This document shows, one piece after another, positions 34,850-44,292 of a stretch of 64,000 nt of DNA. Location of the stretch: contig CAYHQQ010000012.1 in the NCBI GenBank assembly GCA_964358855.1, positions 17,456-81,455 on the forward strand. Direction: 5' to 3'. Both the position numbers and the translations under genes were made by a program. The notes under the pieces were generated by a model, which ran no database searches, was not told the origin of the DNA, and saw only the letters and a list, made by a program, of their open reading frames with translations. The DNA is from UBA2396 sp038042175 (lineage in GTDB: Bacteria; Planctomycetota; Phycisphaerae; Phycisphaerales; UBA1924). How positions within the stretch are numbered: position 1 is the stretch's first letter; each line of letters opens with the position of its first letter.

Positions 34850-36118
34850 TCAGTGCTCGCGCATGCGGGCCGGGTCGTGCAGAAACGCAAAGGGCGTGAT
34901 CTTCTTGACACTCTGGACGCTCGCCTCGCCCCGGTCGACATAGACGCGGAGCGTGTACGCCTCGGGCCCGTCGATGTCGTAGTCATAACAGCGAGCACCG
35001 TCGTACAGCTCCGCGTCCGGACATCCGATCAGATCGGTCAGCTCCTTCATCGTCATGCCGCTGGCGATCTGGCTCGCACCGGCCTGACGCGCGTCGACTG
35101 GGACCTGCGCGTTGAACGGGTGTGCCGTGTCCTGTGTCATGAACACACCCTGGTGGCTCACCAGGGGGTACAACTGCACGCCGCACCCTGCCAGCGGCGT
35201 CTTTCCCATCGAGCGCAGCGCCTCGCGAACCTTGGCCCGCACGCGCGAGCCGGTGTCGGAGGCGTGCTCCCCAAGGTACTTGTCGATCAGTGTCAGGCGT
35301 GCCTCGCACTGCGTCAGCTTCAGAAACCCGACGGTGTGAAGGGCCGCGGTCAGCTCCCAGTAGACCTTGTAGTCCTTGTCGTCCTTGAGACTCTCGGGGG
35401 CTGCGTTGAGCGTGGCGACCGCACGCCGCGTCTCTTCCTCGATGCTGGCGGTCAGGAGGCGCCGGGTGTCCTCCTTCGCCTCGGCCAGAGCGTCGGGCGA
35501 GGCCACGTCGTGGTGCACGCCCAGATCGACATGCTTGCCGGTGCTCGCATCGATGACCAGCCGGTGATTCCAGTATGGGCGGATGACGAAGTACAGCGCG
35601 GCCGCGCCCTTGCCCTTGGCCGGCAAGGTGACGAAGAACCAGTCGGATTCTTGCGACCAGTGCGGGCCGGCGGTGGAATGCGAGACGTACTTGTCCTGCT
35701 CGCTCTTGGGAAACGCCTTGAGCACGTCGGCCTCGCCCCGCTTGCTTCCATCCGCCGCGTCGAGAATGAGCAGGGTCTCCCAGGAAAGGTGTGCCGCCAC
35801 GACGCCATCGTCGTTCACGAACACCCCCATCGGCGAACCTTCGGTGGACCGGACGTAGGAACTCCCCTTCTCCCGCGACATCGGCTGCTTGCGCTCCCAC
35901 ACAACCTTCTTGGTGGTCGTGTCGGTCAGCGTGTACGTGAAATTGGACGCGAAGGGCCGCGGTCGAGCGCCGGCGTTGTCTGGGCTCTTGGCGTCGATCC
36001 GAAACTTCCCGTTGGGCGAGATCGCGAACGAATCCCGGTAGTAACGGTCGGTCGCGACCGCGGCCGGGGCCATCGCGGCGACCAGGACGATGGCGGGGAG
36101 CACATGGGAAAGGTTCAT
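34850..36118 (-). CDS. Secreted protein of unknown function
   Basis: A 422-residue exported protein with a signal peptide (VLPAIVLVAAMAPAAVA). The N-terminal half (FAISPNGKFRIDAKSPD, VFVNDDGVVAAHLSWETLLILDAADGSKRG) has a beta-propeller-like alternation, and the C-terminal half includes a MTMKELTDLIGCPDAELYDGARCYDYDIDG segment similar to SmpA/OmlA-type small folds. No catalytic motif. It is followed by the zinc-ribbon gene 6 bases downstream, so the two are probably co-transcribed. Confidence 0.65.
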   Translation of the reverse strand: MNLSHVLPAIVLVAAMAPAAVATDRYYRDSFAISPNGKFRIDAKSPDNAGARPRPFASNFTYTLTDTTTKKVVWERKQPMSREKGSSYVRSTEGSPMGVFVNDDGVVAAHLSWETLLILDAADGSKRGEADVLKAFPKSEQDKYVSHSTAGPHWSQESDWFFVTLPAKGKGAAALYFVIRPYWNHRLVIDASTGKHVDLGVHHDVASPDALAEAKEDTRRLLTASIEEETRRAVATLNAAPESLKDDKDYKVYWELTAALHTVGFLKLTQCEARLTLIDKYLGEHASDTGSRVRAKVREALRSMGKTPLAGCGVQLYPLVSHQGVFMTQDTAHPFNAQVPVDARQAGASQIASGMTMKELTDLIGCPDAELYDGARCYDYDIDGPEAYTLRVYVDRGEASVQSVKKITPFAFLHDPARMREH

Positions 36119-36173
36119 CGGAATCTCCAGTGTGGGGGAATCTGCTCGGGACCATTCTGGCTTGGGGCGGGAT

Positions 36174-36198
36174 CATGCTTCCCTGAAGGGGAAGCATG
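36174..36198. terminator. Terminator after the semialdehyde dehydrogenase gene
   Basis: A 10-base inverted repeat CATGCTTCCC / GGGAAGCATG with a 5-base loop lies 12 bases beyond the stop of the minus-strand dehydrogenase gene. Confidence 0.65.
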
Positions 36199-36210
36199 CC
36201 ACCCGAACAC

Positions 36211-37719
36211 TCAGCTCATCCACGTCTGATCGCGCTGCACCGCCCACTTGCTCGTGATCTTGCGCTGACGAGTCCAGAAGCGATAGCCGTCCCAGCCGGT
36301 GATGTTCCCGTGCCCGAACAGCGAGTCGTTCCAGCCGCCAAAGCCAAAGGGCTCCCGCGGCACCGGCACGCCCACGTTGACGCCGCACATGCCGGCTTCC
36401 ACTCGATCGATGACGCGCCGGGCGACGTCCCCGCTGGTCGTGTACACGCTCGAGGCGTTGCCGTAGGGGTTGGAATTCTCGATCTCGATGGCGTGCTCGA
36501 TGTTGTCGACGTGAACGATCGAGAGGACCGGGCCGAAGATCTCTTCCTTGGCCGCGGGCATGTCCATCGTCACGTTGTCGAGGATCGTCGGGCCCATCCA
36601 GTAGCCGCCCTTTTCGTTTGCTCCCGCCGCACCGGCGGCCCCGCGCCCGTCGAGCACCACCTTGGCCCCCTGCTGCTCGGCCTGATCGATGTACCCGCGG
36701 ATGCGACGCAGGCTCGCCTCGCTGGTGATCGGGCCCAGGTCCTTGCCCGCCACGATCTTGGCGGCCTTGGCCTTTACGATGTCCAGAATGTGGTCGACCT
36801 TACCCACCGCGATCAACACACTCGCCGCCATGCACCGCTGTCCGGCACAACCGACAAACGACGCGACCACGTTCTCCGCCGTCAGCTCGACATCGGCGTC
36901 GGGCACGACCACCAGGTGGTTCTTCGCCCCGCCCAGGCACAGGGCCCGCTTGCCCGCGATGCCACACCGCGCGTACACGGCCTTGGCAACCTTCGTCGAC
37001 CCCACAAACCCCACGGCCTTGATTCCCGGATGATCGCACAGAGCCTCGACCACCTCACGCCCGCCCTGCACGATGTTGAGCACGCCTTTGGGCAGCCCCG
37101 CCTCGGTGAACAGATCCGCCAGACGCAGCGACGACAGCGGCACCTGCTCGCTGGGCTTGAGGATGAAGCTGTTGCCACCCACCAGAGCCTGCGGCAGCAT
37201 CCACAGCGGCACCATGCACGGGAAGTTGAAGGGAGTCACGCCAGCAACAACGCCCAGCGGCTCATACACGACCTCGCACGCCACGCCGCGGCTCACCTCG
37301 AGCTGGTTTCCGGCCGCCAGGTTGGGCAGTGAGCACCCGTATTCCACGCACTCGATCCCCTTCTCGACCTCGGCCTTGGCCTCGGGGAACGTCTTGCCGT
37401 TCTCGTGGCTCGCCAGCCACGCCAGCTCCTCGATGTTGCGCGTCATGAGCTCGCGCAGCTTGTACAGCACCTGGGCCCGCTCGCGGATCGGCCACTCGCG
37501 CCAATCGACAAAGGCGGTGGTACCGGCCTTCACAGCGGCCGCCACGTCATCCGCCCCGCTCATCCCAACCGTGCTCATCGCCTTGCCAAAGCGCGGATTG
37601 ACCACGTCGAGCGTCGACTTGGACGACGCGGGACCCTTCCACTCGCCCCCGATGAGGTTGCGGGCGGGCGCAAAGGGTGTGAAGTCGTACGTCTTGGCGG
37701 GGAAGGTGGCGGTGGACAT
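36211..37719 (-). CDS. mmsA: CoA-acylating (methyl)malonate-semialdehyde dehydrogenase
   Basis: A 502-residue aldehyde dehydrogenase of the MmsA/IolA branch. The catalytic Cys is in CAGQRCMAASV (near residue 296), with the family sequences VTPFNFPCMVPLWMLP and GGAKNHLVVVPDAD. MmsA enzymes convert malonate or methylmalonate semialdehyde to acetyl- or propionyl-CoA. This is the last step expected for beta-alanine and 3-aminoisobutyrate, the products of the adjacent pyrimidine-degradation genes. AGGAGAG precedes the ATG at 37719. A terminator follows the gene. Confidence 0.9.
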   Translation of the reverse strand: MSTATFPAKTYDFTPFAPARNLIGGEWKGPASSKSTLDVVNPRFGKAMSTVGMSGADDVAAAVKAGTTAFVDWREWPIRERAQVLYKLRELMTRNIEELAWLASHENGKTFPEAKAEVEKGIECVEYGCSLPNLAAGNQLEVSRGVACEVVYEPLGVVAGVTPFNFPCMVPLWMLPQALVGGNSFILKPSEQVPLSSLRLADLFTEAGLPKGVLNIVQGGREVVEALCDHPGIKAVGFVGSTKVAKAVYARCGIAGKRALCLGGAKNHLVVVPDADVELTAENVVASFVGCAGQRCMAASVLIAVGKVDHILDIVKAKAAKIVAGKDLGPITSEASLRRIRGYIDQAEQQGAKVVLDGRGAAGAAGANEKGGYWMGPTILDNVTMDMPAAKEEIFGPVLSIVHVDNIEHAIEIENSNPYGNASSVYTTSGDVARRVIDRVEAGMCGVNVGVPVPREPFGFGGWNDSLFGHGNITGWDGYRFWTRQRKITSKWAVQRDQTWMS

Positions 37720-37778
37720 GGGGCTCTCCTGGCGGATCACGGCAACAGACAAGATCGCAAGACGTGATGCAAACCAGC

Positions 37779-39236
37779 CTAGGGCGCGGGGACCTCTCGA
37801 AGGACCGGCTTACGCTCTGCAACCGCATTTCGCAGCCCCTGGGCCGTCCAATAGTCGGGGAAGCATGGGCGATCGATGTACTTGCCGGTGCCGCGCTCAG
37901 TGCGAAGCTGGTCGTTCTCCCAGAGCACGCGACCGCGGCTCAGCGTGATCGCCGCATTGCCCGTGACACTCATCCCCTCGTAGATATTCGTGTCGACGTT
38001 CTGATGGTGCGTCTTGGCCGAGATCGTCCGCGTCTTCGCCGGGTCCCAAATGACCAGATCCGCATCGCTGCCCGGGGTCACCGCCCCCTTGCGTGGGAAA
38101 ATGTTGAAGATCTTGGCCGTGTTGGTGCTCGTGATGGCGACAAACTCGCTGGGCGTGATCCGCCCCTTGCCCACGCCGTGGTGCCACAGAACGCTCATCC
38201 GATCCTCGGCCCCGCCCGTCCCGTTGGGGATCTTGCGGAAGTCGCCCAGCCCCGCCCTCTTCTGCGGCGTGCAAAAACAGCAGTGATCCGACGCCGTCGT
38301 CTGAAGCACTCCACCTTGCAACCCCTTCCACAACGCCGCCTGATGTTCTTTGGATCGAAACGGCGGACTCATCACGTGGGCCGCCGCCTTGTCCCAGTTG
38401 GTGTTGAGGTACACCGAATCGTCGATGACCAGATGCTGCGCGAGCACCTCGGCAAAGACCCGCTGCCCTTCGCCCCTGGCCCGCGCCACCGCCTCCATCG
38501 CGTCGATGCACGAAGTGTGCACGATGTAGACGGGGACGCCCAGCACCTCGGCGATGCGGATCGCTCGGTTGGCGGCTTCGCCCTCGACCTCGGGCGGACG
38601 CGAGAGCGGGTGCCCCTCGGGCCCGGTGATCCCTTTCGCGAAAACCTCCTGCTGCAGGCGGAAGACCAGCTCCCCGTTCTCGGCGTGCACGGTGCACAGC
38701 GCCCCAAGCTCCTTGGCACGCATGAAACTGGAGATCAGCGTGTCGTCGTCGACCATGATGGCGTTCTTGTACGCCATGAAGTGCTTGAAGCTGTTCACGC
38801 CGTGCTCGCGGCAGAGCGTGCCCATCTCGGCTTTGACCGACTCATCCCACCACGTCACCGCGACATGGAACGAGTAGTCGGCGGCCGCCTTTTGGGCCCA
38901 CTCTCGCCACTTCTTGTACGCCCCCACGAGCGATTCCTTGGGGGCGGGAATCACAAAGTCGATGATCATCGTCGTGCCGCCCGAGGCCGCGGCACTCGTG
39001 CCGCTGAAGAAGTCCTCCGACGCGACCGTCCCCATGAACGGCAGCTCCATGTGCGTGTGCGGATCGATCCCACCGGGCATGACAAACGCCCCCGACGCGT
39101 CGATCGTGCGTGTGCCGGCGGGTGCCGCGAGGTTGTCCCCGATCGCCTGAATGGTCTCACCGACGATGAGAACGTCGGCCCGGCGCTGATGTTCGGCGGT
39201 GACGACGCTGCCGCCGCGGATGAGGATGGAGTTCAC
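37779..39236 (-). CDS. hydA: Dihydropyrimidinase
   Basis: A 485-residue cyclic amidohydrolase. The metal site is GGIDPHTHMELPFMG, the carboxylated Lys is expected in NSFKHFMAYK, and further ligands lie in VHAENGEL and IVHTSCIDAMEA; TTASDHCCF carries the catalytic Asp. The DPHTHME start and length fit D-hydantoinase/dihydropyrimidinase, which opens dihydrouracil to N-carbamoyl-beta-alanine. It lies between the beta-ureidopropionase and MmsA genes. GTG start at 39236 with AGGAGA 8 bases upstream. Confidence 0.92.
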   Translation of the reverse strand: MNSILIRGGSVVTAEHQRRADVLIVGETIQAIGDNLAAPAGTRTIDASGAFVMPGGIDPHTHMELPFMGTVASEDFFSGTSAAASGGTTMIIDFVIPAPKESLVGAYKKWREWAQKAAADYSFHVAVTWWDESVKAEMGTLCREHGVNSFKHFMAYKNAIMVDDDTLISSFMRAKELGALCTVHAENGELVFRLQQEVFAKGITGPEGHPLSRPPEVEGEAANRAIRIAEVLGVPVYIVHTSCIDAMEAVARARGEGQRVFAEVLAQHLVIDDSVYLNTNWDKAAAHVMSPPFRSKEHQAALWKGLQGGVLQTTASDHCCFCTPQKRAGLGDFRKIPNGTGGAEDRMSVLWHHGVGKGRITPSEFVAITSTNTAKIFNIFPRKGAVTPGSDADLVIWDPAKTRTISAKTHHQNVDTNIYEGMSVTGNAAITLSRGRVLWENDQLRTERGTGKYIDRPCFPDYWTAQGLRNAVAERKPVLREVPAP

Positions 39237-39259
39237 TGAAGATTCTCCTGGAGTGTGGT

Positions 39260-40129
39260 TCAGGTCTCGACGATCTCGCCGTACGCCTCGGGCCTGCGAT
39301 CACGATAGAACTGCCACGTCGACCGCACCTGCTCGATGATCGCGAAGTCCAGGTCGGCCACCAGCAGTTCGTCCTTGTCCTCCGACGCCTGGGCGACCGT
39401 CTCGCCGCGGGGATTCACGAAGTAGCTGGTGCCGTAGAACCGACCGATGTTCCACGGCGCCTCGGTGCCCACGCGGTTGATGTTGCCCATGAAATACCCG
39501 TTGGCGACCGCGTGGGCCGGCTGCTCGATCTTCCACAGATACTGCGAGAGTCCCGCCGTCGTCGCCGACGGATTGAAAACAATCTCCGCCCCATTGAGCC
39601 CCAGGCACCTCGCCCCTTCGGGGAAGTGCCGGTCGTAGCAGATGTACACGCCCACCTTCGCGTACCGGGTCTTGAAGACCGGGTACCCACCGGTGCCGGG
39701 CTTGAAGAAGAACTTCTCGAAGAACCCGGGGTTCACCTGCGGAATGTGCTGTTTGCGGTACTTGCCCAGGTACGTGCCGTCGGCATCGATCACCGCGGCC
39801 GTGTTGTACAGCACCCCGCTCATCTCCCGCTCGTACACCGGCACGATCATGACCATCGCGAACTTCTTGGCGTACTTGGCCATGAGCTCGGTCGTCGGCC
39901 CGGGTACCTCCTCGGCCGCCGCATACCACCGCGGGTCCTGGCTCGGGCAGAAATACGGCCCGTTGAAAATCTCCTGCAGACACAGGATCTGCACGCCCTT
40001 CTTCCCCGCTTCTTCAATGAACGGGATGTGCTTGTCGACCATCGCCCTTTGAATCTCGGCGACTGGACGCTTCTCGTCGTTGAGCGGGTTGCTGCACTGG
40101 ATGAGGCCGCAGCGGACAATTTTACTCAT
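39260..40129 (-). CDS. Beta-ureidopropionase (N-carbamoyl-beta-alanine amidohydrolase)
   Basis: A 289-residue nitrilase-superfamily enzyme. The catalytic triad is visible: Glu in ILCLQEIFNGPYF, Lys in LGKYRKQHIPQV, and Cys in GVYICYDRHFPEG. The HIPQVNPGFFEKFFFKPG segment matches the beta-ureidopropionase/N-carbamoylputrescine amidase branch. It hydrolyses N-carbamoyl-beta-alanine to beta-alanine, CO2 and ammonia, and lies directly after PreA. The ATG at 40129 is chosen with AGGTGA upstream; a GTG at 40138 is the alternative. Confidence 0.9.
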   Translation of the reverse strand: MSKIVRCGLIQCSNPLNDEKRPVAEIQRAMVDKHIPFIEEAGKKGVQILCLQEIFNGPYFCPSQDPRWYAAAEEVPGPTTELMAKYAKKFAMVMIVPVYEREMSGVLYNTAAVIDADGTYLGKYRKQHIPQVNPGFFEKFFFKPGTGGYPVFKTRYAKVGVYICYDRHFPEGARCLGLNGAEIVFNPSATTAGLSQYLWKIEQPAHAVANGYFMGNINRVGTEAPWNIGRFYGTSYFVNPRGETVAQASEDKDELLVADLDFAIIEQVRSTWQFYRDRRPEAYGEIVET

Positions 40130-40162
40130 GTTGTTCACCTGTAAAGAAGGCTGGCCTCGGGT

Positions 40163-41434
40163 TCAGTGGGCGCCCTTCTTGGGCCGAAGGCTCGCGCCGT
40201 TGTTGACATGGTCGTTCCACGTCGCGGGCTTGAAGGAATTGTCGACCTGTTCCATCGTGATGCACCCCTGCACCGGGCACACGATCTGGCAAAGGTTGCA
40301 TCCGACACACTCGGACTCGTCGACGACGGGCACACGCGTGCCGTCGACCGTCGGATGGATGCACTGGTGGGCCCCGTCGTGGCAGGCGGCCACACAAAGC
40401 TGGCACCCGATGCACTTGGACGCGTCGATCTTGGCGACCGTCTCGTAATTGAGGTCCAGGTCTCCCCAATCGCTGAACCCCGGGATCGCCTTGCCCACCA
40501 TCTGGTCAACAGTCGCAAACCCGTGGGTCTGCATGTACTCATCGAGCCCCTCGATCATGTCCTCGACAACGCGGTACCCCCGGAGCATCACCTCCGTGCA
40601 AACCTGGACCGACGAAGCCCCCAGCAGAATGAACTCCACCGCATCGCGCCAGTTGCAGATGCCCCCGATGCCGCTGATGGGCAGCCCAAACTCCTTCTCG
40701 CGGGCCAATGCCGCCACCATGTGCAGCGCGATGGGCTTGACCGCCGCCCCGCAGTATCCGCCGTTGGTGCTCCGCGAGCCCACCCGCGGCTCGGGCACAA
40801 ACCGGTCGATGTCGACGCCGATGATGCTCTTGATCGTGTTGATCAACGACACACCATGGGCCCCTCCGCGCCTGGCCGCCATCCCGTGCGGCACGATGTT
40901 CGACACGTTGGGCGTGAGCTTCACGAACACCGGAATGCTCGACGCCTCAACCGCCCACGACGTGATCTCCTGGTTGATCCTGGGCTCCTGCCCCACCGCC
41001 GAGCCCATGCCCCGCTCGCACATGCCGTGCGGGCAGCCGAAGTTGAGCTCGATCCCGTCGGCGCCCGTGTCGATGCTCCGCTTGATGATGTCGCGCCACT
41101 CCTCACGCGACTCGACCATGAGCGACACGATGACGGCATGCTTTGGGAACAGACGTTTGGTCTCGGCAATCTCGCGGAAGTTGATCTCCAGCGATCGATC
41201 GGTGATCAGTTCGATGTTGTTGAACCCCGCGCCCTGCACGCCCCGGATCGTCGTCGCTCCAAAGCGGCTCGACACGTTCTGGATCGGCACGCCAAGCGTC
41301 TTCCACACCGCCCCGCCCCACCCGTGCCCAAAGGCCCGCTGCACCTGCAGCCCCGAATTCGTCGGCGGCGCCGAAGCGAGCCAGAACGGGTTGGGCGAGC
41401 GGATCCCCGCACAGTTGACGCTCAGATCAGGCAT
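40163..41434 (-). CDS. preA: NAD-dependent dihydropyrimidine dehydrogenase subunit PreA
   Basis: A 423-residue protein. The N-terminal FMN TIM barrel (about 1-320) is of the dihydroorotate-dehydrogenase-like type, with the substrate-loop Cys in NFGCPHGMCERGMGSAVGQ. The C-terminus carries two 4Fe-4S motifs: CIGCQLCVAACHDGAHQCI and CVGCNLCQIVCPVQGC. It reduces uracil/thymine to the dihydro forms with electrons from PreT. Its start overlaps the end of preT by 8 bases, so the subunits are co-translated. Confidence 0.94.
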   Translation of the reverse strand: MPDLSVNCAGIRSPNPFWLASAPPTNSGLQVQRAFGHGWGGAVWKTLGVPIQNVSSRFGATTIRGVQGAGFNNIELITDRSLEINFREIAETKRLFPKHAVIVSLMVESREEWRDIIKRSIDTGADGIELNFGCPHGMCERGMGSAVGQEPRINQEITSWAVEASSIPVFVKLTPNVSNIVPHGMAARRGGAHGVSLINTIKSIIGVDIDRFVPEPRVGSRSTNGGYCGAAVKPIALHMVAALAREKEFGLPISGIGGICNWRDAVEFILLGASSVQVCTEVMLRGYRVVEDMIEGLDEYMQTHGFATVDQMVGKAIPGFSDWGDLDLNYETVAKIDASKCIGCQLCVAACHDGAHQCIHPTVDGTRVPVVDESECVGCNLCQIVCPVQGCITMEQVDNSFKPATWNDHVNNGASLRPKKGAH

Positions 41435-42758
41435 GCTTTCCCCCGCTCTCTCCCACCTCGCCGGCCAAGTACGCGTGGATCGCCCCGGCCGCCGACTTCC
41501 CCTCGGCCGCCGCGTTCACGACTTCCTTGCCCCCGTTGGCGCAGTCGCCGCCCGCAAACCACCCCTTGCGCCCAGCCCCTCCATCAGCCTCCGTCACGAT
41601 TCGGCCCCGGTCGACACGGATCCCCTCGAGCCCGGCGAGCATCTGTCCGAGTTTGGACTGCCCGATCGCCATCAGCGCCAGGTCCGCCTCGATGGTGAAC
41701 TCCGAGCCCGCGATCGTCCGCTTGTTCTCATCCAAACTCGCGCACCGCACGCGCTCCAGCTTTCCATGCCCCTCAAACGCGATGGGAACCGCACGCCACT
41801 GCACGCGAGCACCCTGCCCCTTGGCCGCGTGCCACTCGTGCTCATACGCGGACATTCCTTCTTCACTGCCCCGGTAGAGCATCGTGACCGATTTGATCCC
41901 AAGACCCAGGGCCTCGCGGACCGCATCGACCGCCGTATTTCCCCCGCCGATCACCACACACCGGCGGACGTCTGTCATCGCAACGCGGCCCAGCTTCATC
42001 TCCTCGATCCACGCGACGGCACCGCGAACCCCTTGCAGGTCCTCGCCGGGCACACGCAGCATCGAATCGGCCCCAAGCCCCACACCCACGAACATCGCGT
42101 CGTGTCGCGTCTCCAGATCCGCCAAAGGCAGGTCATCACCCACCGAAACGCCGAGCTTCACGTCGATGCCGCCGATCGCAAGGATCCATTCAACCTCTTC
42201 GAGAGCTTTGTCGCTCCGCATCTTGTACGGCGCAACACCCGTCGCGTTCAGGCCGCCCAGCGTTGATCGCTTCTCGTAGATCGTGCACCGGTGCCCGAGC
42301 CGCCGCAGCTCGTGGGCCGCCGCCAGGCTCGCCGGACCGCCGCCGATGAGCCCCACGGACTTGCCCGTGTCGGGCCCGGCCTCAAAGAGCCGCCAACCCT
42401 TCTCAAACGCCGCATCGGTCGCGTACCGCTGGAGGCGTCCGATCTGGATCGGCGGCATCTCCTCAAGGTTGTACACGCAAGCCCCCACGCAAAGCACCTC
42501 AACAGGGCAGACGCGAGCACAGCTCATCCCCAGGATGTTGGCCTCAAAGATCGTGCGGGCCGAACCCTTGACGTTGTCGGTGCTGATTTTGCGGATGAAC
42601 TGGGGGATATCGATCCGCGTCGGGCACGCCTTGATGCACGGCGCATCCGTACAAAACAGGCACCGGTTGGCCTCCACGATCGCCTGCTCGCGGGCCAGCG
42701 GCAGCTTGTAATCCGCGAAGGCCGTTTCCGATCGATTGTCCGGCAGGTGATCCGCCAT
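41427..42758 (-). CDS. preT: NAD-dependent dihydropyrimidine dehydrogenase subunit PreT
   Basis: A 443-residue flavoprotein of the glutamate-synthase small-subunit type. Iron-sulfur Cys clusters are in CLFCTDAPCIKACPTRIDIPQF and MSCARVCPVEVLCVGACV (each listing trimmed), followed by the FAD fold VGLIGGGPASLAAAHEL and an NAD fold RRCVVIGGGNTAVDAV. It passes electrons from NAD(P)H to PreA. The ATG at 42758 follows GGAGGG. First gene of the preTA-ureidopropionase-hydA-mmsA run. Confidence 0.93.
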   Translation of the reverse strand: MADHLPDNRSETAFADYKLPLAREQAIVEANRCLFCTDAPCIKACPTRIDIPQFIRKISTDNVKGSARTIFEANILGMSCARVCPVEVLCVGACVYNLEEMPPIQIGRLQRYATDAAFEKGWRLFEAGPDTGKSVGLIGGGPASLAAAHELRRLGHRCTIYEKRSTLGGLNATGVAPYKMRSDKALEEVEWILAIGGIDVKLGVSVGDDLPLADLETRHDAMFVGVGLGADSMLRVPGEDLQGVRGAVAWIEEMKLGRVAMTDVRRCVVIGGGNTAVDAVREALGLGIKSVTMLYRGSEEGMSAYEHEWHAAKGQGARVQWRAVPIAFEGHGKLERVRCASLDENKRTIAGSEFTIEADLALMAIGQSKLGQMLAGLEGIRVDRGRIVTEADGGAGRKGWFAGGDCANGGKEVVNAAAEGKSAAGAIHAYLAGEVGESGGKHA

Positions 42759-42981
42759 CAGCCCTCCAAAGCGATTCCCAGGGAACACAGATCCGCGGGA
42801 GGATCATCCTAATCGAAATCACCCGCCAACGGGGGTGATTCTCCGCCCTCCAAGCCCTCGCCGCGGGCCCTGACATTTCCCACACAATTTATCTGCCAAT
42901 GCCGCCCGCAACCGATGTTCCGCGGGCGGGTTCCATGTAGAATGCGCCCGACGACCCATCGCGGCCGTGATGGAGATTCGC
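42759..42981. promoter_or_regulatory. Divergent promoter region of the pyrimidine operon and the Cfa-like gene
   Basis: The 223-base gap between preT (minus) and the Cfa-like gene (plus) contains an inverted repeat ATCACCC/GGGTGAT at 42818-42839, a possible regulator site. No sigma-type boxes were assigned. Confidence 0.4.
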
Positions 42982-44232
42982 ATGGCAAACTCCGCTCTGA
43001 GTCCTGCCGAAACGACGCCCCTTGCCGCTGCGCGCCGAGCTCCATTGCTTGGCTCGCTGCCCTCGGGCTCACCCTTTCCGCCCCCGCGTGACAAGATGGA
43101 GCGACTCCTGCTCACCGCGGACATCCGCGTGATCCGCGCGGGCCAGGGGGCCCACGCTCGCCCCTGGGATCTGCTCCTGCACAACGAGAAGCTCTCCTCT
43201 CGCGTGAAGCGCGAGGGTCTGCTCGGCCTGGGCGACGCTTACGTCGACGGCTGGTGGGACTGTGACGCATTCGACGACTTCTTCTACCGTGCCTTTCGCG
43301 CCGATCTCCCCTCCCTGCTCCGCAACCACCCGCGCGTCTGGTTCGACTACCTCAACTACAAGCTCCGCGATCTCCAGAACCGCTCGCACGCCCGCACCAA
43401 CGTCGAGAGCCACTACAACCTGGGCAACGATCTCTTCGAGGCCATGCTCGACCCATACATGCAGTACACCTGTGGCTACTGGGCGACGGCCAAGACGCTC
43501 AACCAGGCCCAGGAGGACAAGCTCGATCTCATCTGCCGAAAGCTCGGGCTCAAACCCGGCATGACCATGCTCGACCTGGGGTGCGGATGGGGCGGGCTCG
43601 CGCGGTTCGCGGCCGAGCGCTATGGCGTCAAGGTCACCGCCGTCACCCTCTCCGCCGAGCAGCTCGCCTACGCCCAGGAGAAATGCAAGGGGCTGGCCAC
43701 CGAGTTCCTCCTCCGCGACTACCGCGACGCCAAGGGCACCTTCGACCGCATCACCAGCATCGGCATGTTCGAGCACGTGGGGGCCAAGCACCACGCCAGT
43801 GCCATGAAGCTCGTCTCAAGCTGCCTCGCCGACGACGGCCTGGCCCTCATCCACTTCATCGGCACGCGCGACAGCTTCCCCAATCGCACCCACTCCGAGG
43901 TCTCCTGGATCAACAAGTACATCTTCCCCGGCATCATCATCCCCAGCATCAAACAGATCGGCGCCGCCATCGACCACCTCTTCGTGCTCGAAGACTTGCA
44001 CAACTTCGGCGCCCACTACGACAAGACCCTCATGGCCTGGATCGACAACTTTAAACGCGGTTGGGAGGGAGGATCACCCGGGCTCAAGGCCCGCTACGGC
44101 AATCGCTTCTATCGCATGTGGATGCACTACCTGCACTCGTGCGCCGGCGCCTTCCGCTCCCGCGACTACCAACTGTTCCAGCTCGTCCTGAGCAAGCACG
44201 GCGTGCCGGGGGGGTACGTCTCAGTTCGCTGA
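42982..44232 (+). CDS. cfa: Cyclopropane-fatty-acyl-phospholipid synthase family protein
   Basis: A 416-residue SAM-dependent enzyme. The family landmarks are LGLGDAYVDGWWDCDAFDDFF, HYNLGNDLFEAMLDPYMQYTCGYW, motif I MLDLGCGWGGLARFAAE and the FEHVGAKHHASAM region with catalytic residues, then FIGTRDSFPNRTHS. Cfa enzymes add a methylene bridge to unsaturated phospholipid acyl chains. The gene stands alone between the pyrimidine operon and the second sigma/kinase unit. The ATG at 42982 has GGAG 7 bases upstream; an upstream GTG at 42967 is less likely. Confidence 0.92.
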   Translation: MANSALSPAETTPLAAARRAPLLGSLPSGSPFPPPRDKMERLLLTADIRVIRAGQGAHARPWDLLLHNEKLSSRVKREGLLGLGDAYVDGWWDCDAFDDFFYRAFRADLPSLLRNHPRVWFDYLNYKLRDLQNRSHARTNVESHYNLGNDLFEAMLDPYMQYTCGYWATAKTLNQAQEDKLDLICRKLGLKPGMTMLDLGCGWGGLARFAAERYGVKVTAVTLSAEQLAYAQEKCKGLATEFLLRDYRDAKGTFDRITSIGMFEHVGAKHHASAMKLVSSCLADDGLALIHFIGTRDSFPNRTHSEVSWINKYIFPGIIIPSIKQIGAAIDHLFVLEDLHNFGAHYDKTLMAWIDNFKRGWEGGSPGLKARYGNRFYRMWMHYLHSCAGAFRSRDYQLFQLVLSKHGVPGGYVSVR

Positions 44233-44292
44233 CGCCCGATTCAAAGGCACCAGTCGCTTGGTGTTCGCACAGCAATCGAGTATGCTGGGGCC

